Assembly (NCBI GenBank): GCA_012845835.1
Contig: JABAKD010000013.1
Span: 13,880,348 to 13,944,347 of the forward strand
Direction: 5' to 3'
DNA: 64,000 bases
Source of the DNA: Undaria pinnatifida
Taxonomy: Eukaryota; Sar; Phaeophyceae; Laminariales; Alariaceae
The notes under the pieces are model-generated. The model was not told the DNA's origin, made no database searches, and saw only the letters and a program-made list of their open reading frames with translations. The translations under genes were made by a program, and so were the position numbers. Below are positions 33,358 through 44,366 of this stretch, piece by piece (the stretch's first letter is position 1; each line of letters begins with the position of its first letter).

Positions 33358-36300
33358 TCAGCCCTGAATCGCAACATGCCCCTTGATGTTGTGGTCTTCG
33401 CCTTCGAACATGTCGAAACCCTGGTACGGCAAAGGTCGGTCGGCCAACAACGCCTTGATATCGTCCACGACCACCTGTCGGAGGGAGCAAAGAGCGCGCG
33501 CCGTTCCATATGAGAGGGTGGCAGGGGGTTGCACCGGACGGGTGCTACGGCAGAGGTAGCGTTTTTCGTCTGTTTTGTTGCTTTTTTCTGAATGACGGGG
33601 CTCCTTGACCCCTTTAGAGCCCCACAACCCTTCCCTATACTATTTCCAAGTAGTTTTGTCCCCAAAATGGGTTTCCAGTTGTAAAGGCCTTAACCCAAAG
33701 TCGTGGGGATGGTTTTATTGATTTAACCAACAATATCATGTTTTTGTAAGCCCGGGCCATGGGTTTGTTATCACAATGGTTGCACACTTTGAATTTACTC
33801 AAAATCAGTTCGTGGGCGAAGCACCCTCCAGTCAGCATCCTAAAAAAATAATACGACAACGGAGCGGGCAAATTCTCTAACAACAAAACAATGTGTTTTT
33901 TTTTCATACACCTGCTTGTCTCAGTGAGGCGGAAAATGGTGCACCTCTGTCGTGCCATGGATCACTGCCGATGGGTTGTTGCCAATGCACATCCCAAAAC
34001 CTGGGTGCCCGAAAACCTTTGGCAGCCACAACTAACCACATTGGCAAAAAGACAATGAATAAAAAAAAAAAATTCTAGCACAGGTCTTATTTTTCCACCA
34101 ATTGTTCCGGAGAACCACTCCTATAATATACGTGTTAGTTTTGTTTGTCTGTTTTGTATTTGACGACTTTCGTCTACGGCCAAAACAAAAAAACTGGATA
34201 TCCGAAAAATCGCCGTACTCAACAAACTTCGTTCCTTGGTGCACGAGCATAGTTTTGCGGTCTACCGCCGAGCGCGCTTCTTATGCTCACATTTTTGGGT
34301 ACTGTTCCGATGATGGCCGTTTCCACCTCCCCGTTGGCGTTGACCATGGCCAAGTGAGGGATGCCATCAACCCGGAAGGCATCCACCTGACCAACAACAG
34401 TCACCAGTGATCAATCACGGGTTGCGGACAAAGCAGAAAACGGGAAAACAGAAGCGAAACGACGCGCCGTCAAGTGCTTGGTGCATAAGCCCCCGTCACA
34501 CGCAGCTTACAGATGTGGCATTCGACAAAAGATGTCACAGCAGCTGAGGCGTTTTTTTTCGTCTGTATAAAAAATAACAACGAGGCACAAAACTGTTGAA
34601 GAAAAAAAAATGGAAACATGAAAATAAATGGTGCGACATGAAATGTTTTCAAATTTTTGGGGCGCAATTCGGGGGTTGGCAAGAGAGTGATTCGCATCCA
34701 CCTCATAATCACCAGCCCATGTTGTAACCTACCACAAAGGTTCATGAGCCGGATAAAGACCTTCAGCACCGCGTTCACACTCCACGGACACCGTCCGCGA
34801 TTCGACAGCCATGCGTTGAACAACCACGTATATATATATATATATGTACATATAAATCCTTTCAACACGTTTTCCGTGGGTTCTGGTCCGATTGAGTAGT
34901 CGACTTTTTTTTTGCAAGCTGCGTGATACGTCAGCCGGGCGTGTTCTATATTTATAAAAAAATAAAATACACTACAGCTGTGAGATCGAAGATTTCGTCG
35001 AAACACATCTTCGCAAGCTGTATGTAACACTCCGAACGTGCGTACTACTGAGTGCGCGTCCTATTATATTTAAGGATACCGGTCGGCGACTTCCCTTACA
35101 ACTAGCTTGTACCAGGTTTCACCAGGGTCAACAGGGTGATGTTAATCAACCTGTGAACGGAAAGTATAAAATCCGTTTTAGAGGGGGACAAAGTCTGACG
35201 GCTGTGGAATGCACCAGCTTATAGTGAATTCAACCCATTTTGTTGTAAGAACCGTTTCGTGCGTGTGGCACGGGCTATCCACGGATGCTACCGCCTTACC
35301 CCCACCGCAGCCAATCAAACGCCTTTGGGAACCACAACATCGCCCTTCGAACATACCAGGTACCACTCTGAACGGAAACGCAGCAATCGTTCAAGTTAAT
35401 GAACTGATTGCCATCAACAAAATTAGCTAGCCAGTCTTACGTCTGCGGCTGACGGTGAACTATTAGTAAAAAGCTGCCCCATCAATTGGATTTACAAGGT
35501 GTTGTGTCAGGTTTAGGAGGCGTTCTTACAAGGCATGAAAATACCAACAAGGGCAACTCCAAGGCGGTGTGTTATGTCTACGACGCATTCCTACCAGATC
35601 AAAGTTTTTCTCCGCGCTCCCATCGACCACGACAAAGTTGATCTGGTTCTTGAACTGCTCCTCGATCTCCCTCATGCTGGGGGCCATAACCTTGCAGTTC
35701 TCGCACCTTAAAAGGTGGACGAATCGTTGGTCGAGAGGATGGTGGGTCGGGGTCGGCAAGCAAGCCGAGGGCTAGACGTTAGGGACAATCACATCAACCA
35801 CGCGACCTTCCGACGGCGTTCTAATTAGGTGCGAGATTGTTCCAATCGCAACAGGATTGTACCTAGGGACGACAACTCCTACCCAGCTACACAATAATTA
35901 AATGGCGTTGCAACTACAAAACAGTATTGGCCACTTACCTGGTTGAACTCACAGCTGACGTAATTAAAAATAATTTGATGAAGAAAAAATGAAAAGGTAA
36001 AAAACGGAAGGGCGGGCTATGAACCTTAGAAGGCGTTCTACGGAAGGCATCTGCAATAGCTACACCATAGATTAAGCAGACGAATCAACAGCAGCGACCA
36101 CATACACTTCTGCACGCGGAAGGACCGTTTGGGAATGTACCTGGTAGTGGGCATGCATACCTAAGCGCTCCTTAACCTATTCAGAACTGCCCCCCCCCCC
36201 CCCTCCCCATGCCTTTCGGAGCAAAATATTACCTGGAATAAGAATGAGATGCTTGGGCAATTGGTGGTAAAAGGGTTCAAAGTAAGGGTTCAATGCCCGG

Positions 36301-39300
36301 AAAGAGAAGCGCGTGTTAACAGCATAAATCAAGGTGATCCCAAGCGCTCACCAGTCGGCGTAGAAGTCCACAACTGTGGGTTTCCCATTGGTAAGGGCGG
36401 TTGCGAGAGGGGCCGAGCTCGTCTCCATCGCCCTCAAAAGAATAACGGGGTTCGCCTGCCGAACCACAATAGCGGGGCGTCGACAACAAGCGGGGCGGGG
36501 GGTGGAAAATTGTAACGGATGGCCTAATTGTGCGGCGTTGTCTGCAAAAACAAAACACGTTCACCGGCAAAATCGAAGCTAGTGTTAAGGCTTTTCTTGG
36601 CGCAGCTTTTTCTCGCGGTTGCGGTGCGGTCTGGTGCGGGTTTACCAAACCTTGCACTGCAACGTGCGATTTTCCTTTTACAAACCTTGCACTTGTAAAA
36701 ATGCCTTGTTGATCCTGGCAGCATCCAGGAGAGTGATTGACGTATTAATTGTGGTATATCCCCAAAATAGATATGCATCTGTATAAACAAGCGGCCGAAG
36801 CATCATGCAGCTCCCAAAGATGGGTATCGACCATTTAACCAGTCGAACTCACAGCTGACGTTTTTTTTTTTTTTTCAGGAAAGTCCGCACCGCACCGTAG
36901 GATTATAAAAAAACAAAAACCGCACCAAGCCGAGGGATTCTGCCAACAGAAAACACGCACCGCGGTTGGCTTCTACACGGCGAGAAGCCTTGCTTTTCAT
37001 GCCCCTCGAACTTTTGCGCGGTTCGAACACTAGGAGGGAATTTGCCCCAAAACATGCTACTCGCCTTAGCACTTCAGAGGCGCGCGCGGTGCAAGTCGCG
37101 TAGCCCGTTGCCTCGGGTAGAAAACGACGCGTCTTCGCCCAAAGACAGAAAAAACGCTGGAGCCACTCGACCTCTAGGTCAACGGAACAAGCATCGTCGG
37201 CGTCAAAAACCGAAACAATGCTGCCAAGGTCGCCAGAATACCGACATCAGTCCTCGAGGCACAATCAATACAGCGGTACCAGTACCTGGTTGGGTGTTTG
37301 CGAGAAGCTGATACTAAGTTTTGGGGAGGAAATGGGGAGGAAAACATACAATAATGGTGTTCAAGTCGACGAATGTGGCAACCCAAGGCCAACCCTGCCG
37401 TTCTTCTTGGTAACCTAACTTTTCGTGGGGTTGGGTTCGCCTTGAGTTGTGGCATTCGTCGTTTTCAACAATCTTGATCTACCAGCTAAGTTTTCTAACC
37501 CAACATGAACTGGAAATCGCAAACACCCGAACAACTCGCCAGCACGGAGAACTCTATAAGCCGTAACTGTTACTTATCGCCAGATCAATCGACAACCTTC
37601 ATTCCCTCCGAAGTCATTTTGACGACACAGTGCCAAGGGTACGTGGGGGCTGAAACGGCTGGTACCCGTAGGTAGGATCGGTACTCTGACGACCTTTGCA
37701 CTCCTGTACAATTCTAGGCTCAAGAAGCTGCACGCGCTCCGGGCAACGACATGAGCGGCAACCATAACCCTGAGCCTAGCACACCGCTAACGTGAACCCA
37801 GTCCACCCCTTACCCTAATTTCAACCACAACCCTTAACTTGTGCGCAGTGGACGCTTGAGGGGGAGAGCTCTCACCTGAGCGGGGGCGATGACGGAGTGC
37901 TGGAAGAAAAACAGCCCAACCGCTGACAAGAAGGACCCAAACGCGATTTTGATGTTGCGGGACTTCTCCCGCCGGTTTTCCTGTTGCCAGCACAGGAAAT
38001 AAAAGAACGGCAGCCGCCGCCAGATTCAGTACGAGAGACAAGACCGTAAATTTGGACCGTTAACCGAAAGTACCACTTTTGGACGGAAATGTAAGGACCG
38101 TTGCGTATTCAAAAGAGGTCTGTGACCACAGAATTTGTCTCTCTACAAAGGATGAAGACCCAGCACACGGGGTGTACTGATGTCGTTGGGTAAAAAGAAC
38201 GGGCAACTGTAAAGACAACGCACACAGCCAGTCTCCACAGCAGCCGTTGTCACTCTGCCTGTACCTTCTATCGCCATCTGTAATGTATAGCTGGCACGAT
38301 ACATGGTTTTAGCACAGACGACGCAACGGACGCCACAGGCGCAGAGGAGGACGAAGCATGTGTATCCCCTGCGGCAAAAATCGCATCAGCGGAAAAGCAG
38401 TTATTTCTTTGTGTGCACGATTATATTGCAATACTAAGGCCATTTCTTATACAGTCGGATTTGTCAGTCGAAAACGGCCGTTTTCGACTGAATCCCAAGT
38501 GGGGGTTTCTTACACAGTCGAAAAAGGGCTTTTGCGATTAAACTTTTTTCGACTGAGTTTGCCGACTGGAGGATCCAGTCGAAAAACTTGACTTTTTCGA
38601 CTGTATCTGTCAGTCGAACAACTCAGTCGAAAAAGTTTTACACATGTTTTTTTAACCCATCGCATCGCTCATCCTACCACAAAACACACACCCACACGCC
38701 CACACACCCATACCAGGTACAACACAGCAGTATCATACAACAGCGCCGACGCTGCCTTGGCTATCACTGCTGGCGTATCTTGCCACAAGTCAGTGTGGCG
38801 CACTCCTATTAATATGAATAGCTCCGCTCGCCAGCAGCGTGTATCACACGACAGCAGTAGCGCGCGTTATCGACGCCATTGTGCCAACAACGGCTACGCC
38901 TGCTGTAGCTTCGGCGGCTCTCCTGAGTGCAACGCCACGAACGTAGCTTGGCGGCTTTCGGCTAAGCCCAACGCCACCAACCCGCTTGGACGAAGGTTCG
39001 TCGCGCGTGAAGCACGCGTTGCTCGCGAAGAACGCGCGAAGCACAGAGCTGCCAACCGATTTTCGACTGCCATACAGCAGTACTCCCTCACACCAACCGC
39101 CTCCAAGAAGAGCGCAAAAACTATAAATCGACTCGACTGACGATAAGAACGACCAGGAGAATCCAGTCGAAACGTTTTCGACTGGCAGAATCCGACTGTA
39201 TAAGAAACGGCCTAAAAACGGGTCAAGTTTGTAGCAATTAGGGTAACAAGAAACCCAGGCTGAGATTAACGCAGGAAAATATAACTCCTGGAGCCGATGT

Positions 39301-41228
39301 ACTGAATTTAGTGTGGAACGCAGCCTGTCTCAAACGAGATATCCAGCCTGGGTCTGAAATTCTTACGAGGTGTGCCGTGCTGCACGCATCATACATGCTG
39401 TGTATGTACCATGCGAGGCACAAATAGCAGGAGAACCAGAGTAGAACACGCGGTATCATATTGATGGTGCGCCACACACAGTAGTAGTGTCATCTCGAAA
39501 GGCCTCATCTGTCATCTGCCTCTACGCACCAGTACGAGGAAACACTATTGTGGTACGACTGACGCCGGGGCCAATCCCCAAGAAGACACGCCATGCCTTG
39601 CTGTAAGCTATAAAGCATGCATGTACGATGCCCGGCACAAACAGCACAAGAAGCAGAGTAGTACACGTGGTACCAAGTATCATATTGATGGTACGCCACA
39701 TATTGTGTGTGTGTGTTCTTCACATTAAACCGTTCTTCTACTCGTCGACATCCAGCACACCCAGTGTCCGTACTGATTCTTCACCCTAGAAAGATCAGCT
39801 CTGTGGTCACAAGCTACGACACAGAGATAATGCATCGTAATGCATTCGACAACGCAATGTCATGCCCTAGTACTGGGTACGACAGGCACAACATACATAC
39901 GTCAGCAACAGAAATACATTGGAAGAGAGAGTACGAAATAAACAAGAACAAAAACAAAAACAAAATAATAATAAGAAAACAAATAAAAACAAAGATAAAA
40001 ATAAAACAAAAATGAAACAAACAAAATGAAGGGGAAATCGAAGAAACAACCCAACCGGAAAGGAGAGCCAAAGCTCGGAAAAGAAACATAATAAAATAAA
40101 ATAAAATAAAGTAAAGTAAAACCAAGATAAGATAATCCGAACACGAGCCAAAAACCTGGACACGCAAGTAGTACACTGCTGTCTATTAATATTACTAGTG
40201 TAATCTCGAAAAGGCCCAATCTGTCATATGCCTTTACCAGTATGCGGTAACACTAATGTTGTGGTGCTCGTATGAGCGTAGCCGGGAGCCAATCCCCAAG
40301 AAGACACGCCATGCCTTGCTGTAAGCTATAGAGGCATGCACTTGCGAATGAGGACGCTCGCACCAAGCCATAAGCGAGAGGTGAGGACCGATACGATATG
40401 CCAGGTACATGGTAGTGGTGTACATACCGCAAAAAAAAAAAACAAAGAAAAAAAACTCCACGTGTTCCAGCAGTATCATGTTGCACACCGGGCGCCGGCA
40501 CATTTACTCTTTGTGCGGTGGTGGTGGAACGCAGAAAGACGCGGACGATTTCCGCCGTTTGTTTGAAATCGGCCTTATCCAAGTGTAGGGTTTATACTAC
40601 TGTAGTAGGAAAAAAACAGGAGACCTGTGGTGAAGAAAATAAGCCGGAGCAGGAACGCATGGCACTACTGGTAAGCCAGCGATCCTTACACGTACGAACT
40701 TATCCGAGCAATGGCTGACCCTAACCCTACCCTAGACTTCTCACGATGAAACACACACAGAGTACCGCAGGGGGTCTGCCACCATGTCAGCATGAACTTT
40801 ATGCTTGCAAAGGCTGCTGCTGCTGGTGCTGCTTCGAAAGCGCCTGCTGGGTTCTGTGTCACACGCCTAGCCAGCAGTACTTTGCATCTTACCTCTTCAA
40901 ACAATGCCCGCCTGTCCTCCCTGTCGTCCTCCTCCACCCCCCTTCCCGCGGCAGCCTCGGCTTGCAACAAGTCCTTCTCCATGCAGCTCTTGCAGTCCTC
41001 GCGGGCAGCAAGGCGCACCCCCTCGCGTGGGGCGATGGCCCCCCTGGCCACGCCACCCTTGAAAGCAGCCATCGTGGCTGATCCCTGGGATGTCGAACCC
41101 AGCGCATGGCGAGCTTGACTGCCACCATGAGGTACACGCACAGCTGGGGGCACAAAGGCGAGGGCGACGCTCCCCGTGCAGGCAGTGAGCACCGACGCCA
41201 GCGCGACGTGGGCGCAGGAGGCCTTCAT
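33358..41228 (-). CDS. HCF164/TxlA-type thylakoid thioredoxin, plastid-targeted, 6 exons
   Basis: Spliced minus-strand gene, 870 nt, 289 aa. Exons: 40893-41228, 37876-37980, 36352-36455, 35595-35706, 34291-34386, 33358-33474. Every intron is GT-AG and phases agree. Exon 1 encodes a signal peptide ending SVALAFVPP, with Phe at the expected cleavage site, then a plastid transit-like region. Exon 2 is a basic flank plus one membrane span (residues ~122-140, FGSFLSAVGLFFF). Residues ~160-285 are a thioredoxin fold: GKPTVVDFYADW, redox motif WCENCK (Cys183, Cys186), cis-Pro229 in VDGIPHL, and LPYQGFDM near the end, as in cyanobacterial TxlA and plant HCF164. That family carries reducing equivalents across the thylakoid membrane for cytochrome b6f assembly; the role here is inferred. 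The W codon spans the exon 3/4 junction (TG|G), which supports the model. The introns hold several transposon fragments. Confidence 0.85.
34979..35240 (-). repeat. SFDKIF terminal-region copy inside an HCF164 intron
   Basis: Inverted relative to the 30.4-30.7 kb copy. It contains the core, a TATTTAAGGATA block, CAACAGGGTGATGTTA, TATAAAATCCGTTTTAGAGG and CTGACGGCTGTGGAATGCA, then diverges at about 35240. It lies between exons 4 and 5 of the thioredoxin gene. Confidence 0.75.
36815..36861 (+). repeat. SFDKIF repeat, ACG subfamily
   Basis: A diverged core (CAGCTCCCAAAGATGGGTAT) ending in ACTCACAGCTGACGTTTTT. Copies at 27.3, 27.45, 35.94 and 49.08 kb share this ACGTTTTTC-type end, while others end GGAGTGTATTTT, giving two subfamilies. 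It lies in an HCF164 intron. Confidence 0.6.
38438..39212. mobile_element. Harbinger-like non-autonomous TIR element, 775 bp
   Basis: The terminal inverted repeats begin GGCC(A/G)TTTCTTATACAGTC and match at 23 of the first 24 positions. Both ends are flanked by TAA (38435-38437 and 39213-39215), a 3-bp target duplication typical of PIF/Harbinger elements. Near the left end is a perfect 26-bp palindrome (38465-38490), and CAGTCGAAAA words recur. A 127-codon plus frame inside (38757-39140) shows no transposase motif. It sits in intron 1 of the thioredoxin gene. Confidence 0.75.
39360..40345. repeat. Direct duplications in HCF164 intron 1
   Basis: A block with CCAATCCCCAAGAAGACACG and GCCATGCCTTGCTGTAAGCT occurs at 39570-39612 and 40291-40329 in a ~150-bp similar context. 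A second block (GTATCATATTGATGGT) repeats at about 39455 and 39675. A stretch of AAAC/AAAT simple sequence lies between them. Confidence 0.75.
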
Positions 41229-41363
41229 GATGCGTTAGAGCTGAGGAGCTGGGAGAGGCGTGGCCTGGTCAACTGCAAGCGAACTTCAAAATTGATTTCA
41301 CGAAATTCAAGAAAATTTGGGAGCTCCACTGAGCAAGTTGGCGTTCGACAAACAAATTTTCTG

Positions 41364-41925
41364 GGGGAGTGATAATCTCGCAGACATCTAGGCGGAATCT
41401 AAACCTCGCCCACGGGGACATAAAATAACCATCCTGCATGCAGCGGTCGCGGTGTCCACAGCACGTGCAAATAAATCGTCCTCGATTTCGACGATTTCTC
41501 AATCGTAGGAGCTGAAGTCCGGCCTTCAGTGTGTGGGGTATGTAGTCTAGGTGTGATATTGCTGCATGTAGTGGTGGTCGTGGGGCTGTAGGAGCAACGC
41601 CAGCACCTACGTGTGTGGGGCTGCACTACGTACTACTGCTGCTGTGGCGGCCTAAACAGCACCTGCAAATCGTCATCGATTTTGCCAATTTCTAGCTTTC
41701 AGGGGCTGAAAGTCGAGCCTTGAGTGTACAGGGGTGTCCAGGTGTCATATTGCTGCCTATCTCGGTGGCCATGGTGCTGTAGGGGCGGTGCCAGCACCCT
41801 CGTTGATGCCCGCGAATTCGCACACTGCGAACCGTAATATGACGGTGGAAATCCGGGGATGGTTATTTTATGTCCCCGTGGGCAAGGTTTAGATTCCGCC
41901 TACGTCTGCGAGATTATCACTCCCC
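41364..41925. mobile_element. ~560-bp TIR element (MITE-like) upstream of the thioredoxin gene
   Basis: Its ends form an inverted repeat of about 70 bp: GGGGAGTGATAATCTCGCAG on the left, with the reverse complement ending CACTCCCC at 41925. Inside are two ~165-bp direct copies (about 41450-41613 and 41648-41804, CACCTGCAAAT/ATATTGCTGC type). No transposase is visible and I could not fix the target duplication. The left end lies ~136 bp upstream of the predicted start codon. Confidence 0.75.
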
Positions 41926-42075
41926 AATTTGGGTTTTCTGAGGTGAACCTGTGAACCGGTACATGAAACGGCCGATTTTAGTTTACGACTCCAACGCCAA
42001 ACGCGTACAGCAGCCCATTCTAAATTTTATGAAAGTTCCAAATTTTGTGCAACTACTAATATACTGTATTGTTAT

Positions 42076-42152
42076 AATGCTTAGTTTGGGTAAGCTATTG
42101 GTTAACCTTTTGCAAGTGGCCAAACGGACTAATACCCCACTAATACCTTAAC
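42076..42152. repeat. Third copy of a TTGGTTAACCTTTTGCAAG repeat
   Basis: Very similar to 27723-27789, including TAATACCCCACTAAT and the following CTTAACAA(G/A)TGGCGTC, so the shared unit is about 75-90 bp. It stands next to the 3' end of the integrase ORF and might be part of that element's terminal region. Confidence 0.6.
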
Positions 42153-42314
42153 AAATGGCGTCGTCGGCAGGACAGAAAAAAAAAATGGAAAGAACCGCCC
42201 CAAAACTCGATGAAGACCCTGCCTCAGGACACTACGAACAACCCAAAGACAAAGACGCAAAACTCATACCTCAAAAAAATGAAGAACTATCGAGAAGCGG
42301 TGGTGGCTTGGAAG

Positions 42315-44366
42315 TCAACTGGCCACGGCCGCGCCTCGAGATTCGTCTACGTTACGTTGGATTCCCCGAGGAAACGCACTGGCGATGTGAACTTGCAAGC
42401 ACCAAGAGCCTCGTACGGCTCCGGTTGAAGTCGTGTAGCGCGCCGGGGGAAGAGGGAGTTTAATCGGTCCCGGGTCGTCCAGAAAGCGGACCAGGTATAC
42501 CTTGTCCTCGGTAGTGCTCGCGCTGATTTTTCCTAGCCACCATAAACCATCGTCTCCCTTGTACCAAAAGTGGGCTCCCTTAGGAAGTACGGTGTCGTGG
42601 TAGCGACGGAGCCAATCGGTGCGGGAAACACAGGCGTAGCCCGGCGCTAGGAAACGTTCCCCGTTGTTGCGGGAGAGCTCACAACGCTGTGCCGCCCCGA
42701 TCCGCATTCGGCGGTAAAGGCGGTTGGTTTGGCGGTGCTGGTCCGGGTTTCCGGCCCAATAACGCAAGATGTGGGAGCGGGAGAGGTGAAGGTCCATTTC
42801 CCGCTCCCAGGAGGGTTCGGAGAGTCCCGCCCAATGCGTCTTGTATAGCACCGCGATGACGCCACCTCGCCCCCGTACCGACTGATGACCAGTGATCTGC
42901 TCCACCTCCAGCCGTTGGAGGGGAGTCGAAACGTCGTCTTGAGTGACGTGGTACGGTGGGGACTTCTTGGAAAATTTGTTGAGCACATACTGTGTTAGCC
43001 CCGCCGGTAGGTATTTGGGCATGTCCCCGCTGTCGAGGGGGTTGGCACAGGGTTTGCAGCGCTCGATGGCCACACACCGACGAGCGTCCGAACCAGGCAG
43101 GTCGGAAGGGAGATCCAAATAAAGGAGGTTGCTCCCGAGCGGCGAGCCGTCCGGGGTCTCGGCGGCGGAGCAGGGACCGACGGCCAGGACCTTGTATGGG
43201 CCCGTCCAGTTAAGCGCGAGTTTGGCCTTGAGTACCTTGGCGTCGGTGTTCGCCTTCACACCCTGGCGGATGGTAGAGACATAATTGTATACCCATGCCC
43301 AACCACCCACAGTGAAGTTAGGTGCTGGACGCAGCGCGTCGGCGAGGGCGGAGTTTCTGCGGTTAACACGGGAAACGGTGAGGGCGTGGTGTGCGCGGAC
43401 AATGTCGTTCGCGCGCTTTTGCCGGTCGGTGGCCAAATCGCAGTAGGCCAGGTGGTCACGGGTCAGACTCTGGTGTCCCACGACACCTGTGCGGTCGAAA
43501 ACCGTCAGGGGGAGCCGTGGGAGTCTGCCCATGTGGACCTCGTTGGGCGCCAAACCCGTCCCCGCGCTGACAGAGTTGTTGTAAGCGAATTCGAAGTGGG
43601 GCAGATGCAAGTCCCAGTCGTCTCGTCGCTCGTTGACGACCATAGCCAGCATTTGTGCCATAGTGTGATTTACCCGCTCAACGCCCCCGTTACAGTTGGG
43701 ATGGTAGGAGCTTGTAGCAAGCTTGTGTACACCCAACAGCTGATATACAGCTTGTGAAAGCTTGGAGCAGAACTGCAGTCCATTGTCCGAGAGTATGGTG
43801 CGCGGGCACCCCCACAAGGGGATGTATTGGTTCACCAGGATATTGGCTGTACCTTCCGCGGTGAACTCAGCGGCAGTGACGGGGAACATGTCGGCCCGAC
43901 GACTGAAGCGATCGGTGAACAGCAGGATGTAGGTGTTGTCTCGTGGTGTGGCCGGAAGGGGGCCGAAGTAGTCAACACTGACGGCGATACCTGGACCTTC
44001 CGGCAGAGGCATTGTGATGATGGGCCAGCGGACAGTCAGCCGTGGGGTTTTCCGCGCTTGGCACTTCAAGCAGTGGCGAAGCCACCACCGGGTGCACACA
44101 CTCGTGCTAATCCACCAATAAAAACGCTCCAGCATGCGCAACGTGCGCGTGGTGCCAAGGTGGCCGGAGGCCGTCGAGTGGCAAGCTTGCATGATCCAAG
44201 GGCGCATGAGCAGGGGAACGTAGATGCGAACTGGCTCGTCGTTTAACAAGCAAGCAGCTCGCCCCACAGAGTTCGGTTTGTCAGAGCTTGTTGGCGGCAG
44301 TGTCGGGTTACGGACGAGTAGGACGATGTCGTCGTCGGTTGTATGTAGTCGACCCTTATCCGCCAA
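42315..44366 (-). CDS. Ty3/gypsy integrase with chromodomain and Tudor-like C-terminus
   Basis: Open frame of 683 codons from a retrotransposon pol gene, start codon arbitrary. The zinc-binding HHCC set is H63, H69, C99, C102. The catalytic triad is D132 (VSVDYFGP), D194 (ILSDNGLQF) and E230 (CNGGVERVN), with exactly 35 residues between the last two, the classical D,D35E spacing. A GPY/F-type module follows (NWTGPYKVL, ~387-394), then a chromodomain (~486-540, including KTHWAGLSEPSWE). The last ~110 residues contain KGAHFWYKGDDGLWWLGKIS and VYLVRFLDDPGPI, resembling a Tudor/Agenet barrel. The ORF has no stops, so the copy is fairly young or the integrase part is intact. No reverse transcriptase is joined upstream. 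Confidence 0.85.
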   Translation of the reverse strand: MADKGRLHTTDDDIVLLVRNPTLPPTSSDKPNSVGRAACLLNDEPVRIYVPLLMRPWIMQACHSTASGHLGTTRTLRMLERFYWWISTSVCTRWWLRHCLKCQARKTPRLTVRWPIITMPLPEGPGIAVSVDYFGPLPATPRDNTYILLFTDRFSRRADMFPVTAAEFTAEGTANILVNQYIPLWGCPRTILSDNGLQFCSKLSQAVYQLLGVHKLATSSYHPNCNGGVERVNHTMAQMLAMVVNERRDDWDLHLPHFEFAYNNSVSAGTGLAPNEVHMGRLPRLPLTVFDRTGVVGHQSLTRDHLAYCDLATDRQKRANDIVRAHHALTVSRVNRRNSALADALRPAPNFTVGGWAWVYNYVSTIRQGVKANTDAKVLKAKLALNWTGPYKVLAVGPCSAAETPDGSPLGSNLLYLDLPSDLPGSDARRCVAIERCKPCANPLDSGDMPKYLPAGLTQYVLNKFSKKSPPYHVTQDDVSTPLQRLEVEQITGHQSVRGRGGVIAVLYKTHWAGLSEPSWEREMDLHLSRSHILRYWAGNPDQHRQTNRLYRRMRIGAAQRCELSRNNGERFLAPGYACVSRTDWLRRYHDTVLPKGAHFWYKGDDGLWWLGKISASTTEDKVYLVRFLDDPGPIKLPLPPARYTTSTGAVRGSWCLQVHIASAFPRGIQRNVDESRGAAVAS

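Noticed and set aside
30420-35240. One transposon bounded by inverted SFDKIF ends at 30.4-30.7 and 35.0-35.2 kb
   Set aside because: The last two exons of the thioredoxin gene lie between them, so they are independent copies rather than two ends of one insertion.
38757-39140. Transposase in the Harbinger-like element
   Set aside because: The frame has no DDE or HTH motif and is rich in Ala, Arg and Ser. The element is too short to be autonomous.
42155-42463. 102-codon plus-strand ORF
   Set aside because: It is antisense to the C-terminus of the integrase ORF.
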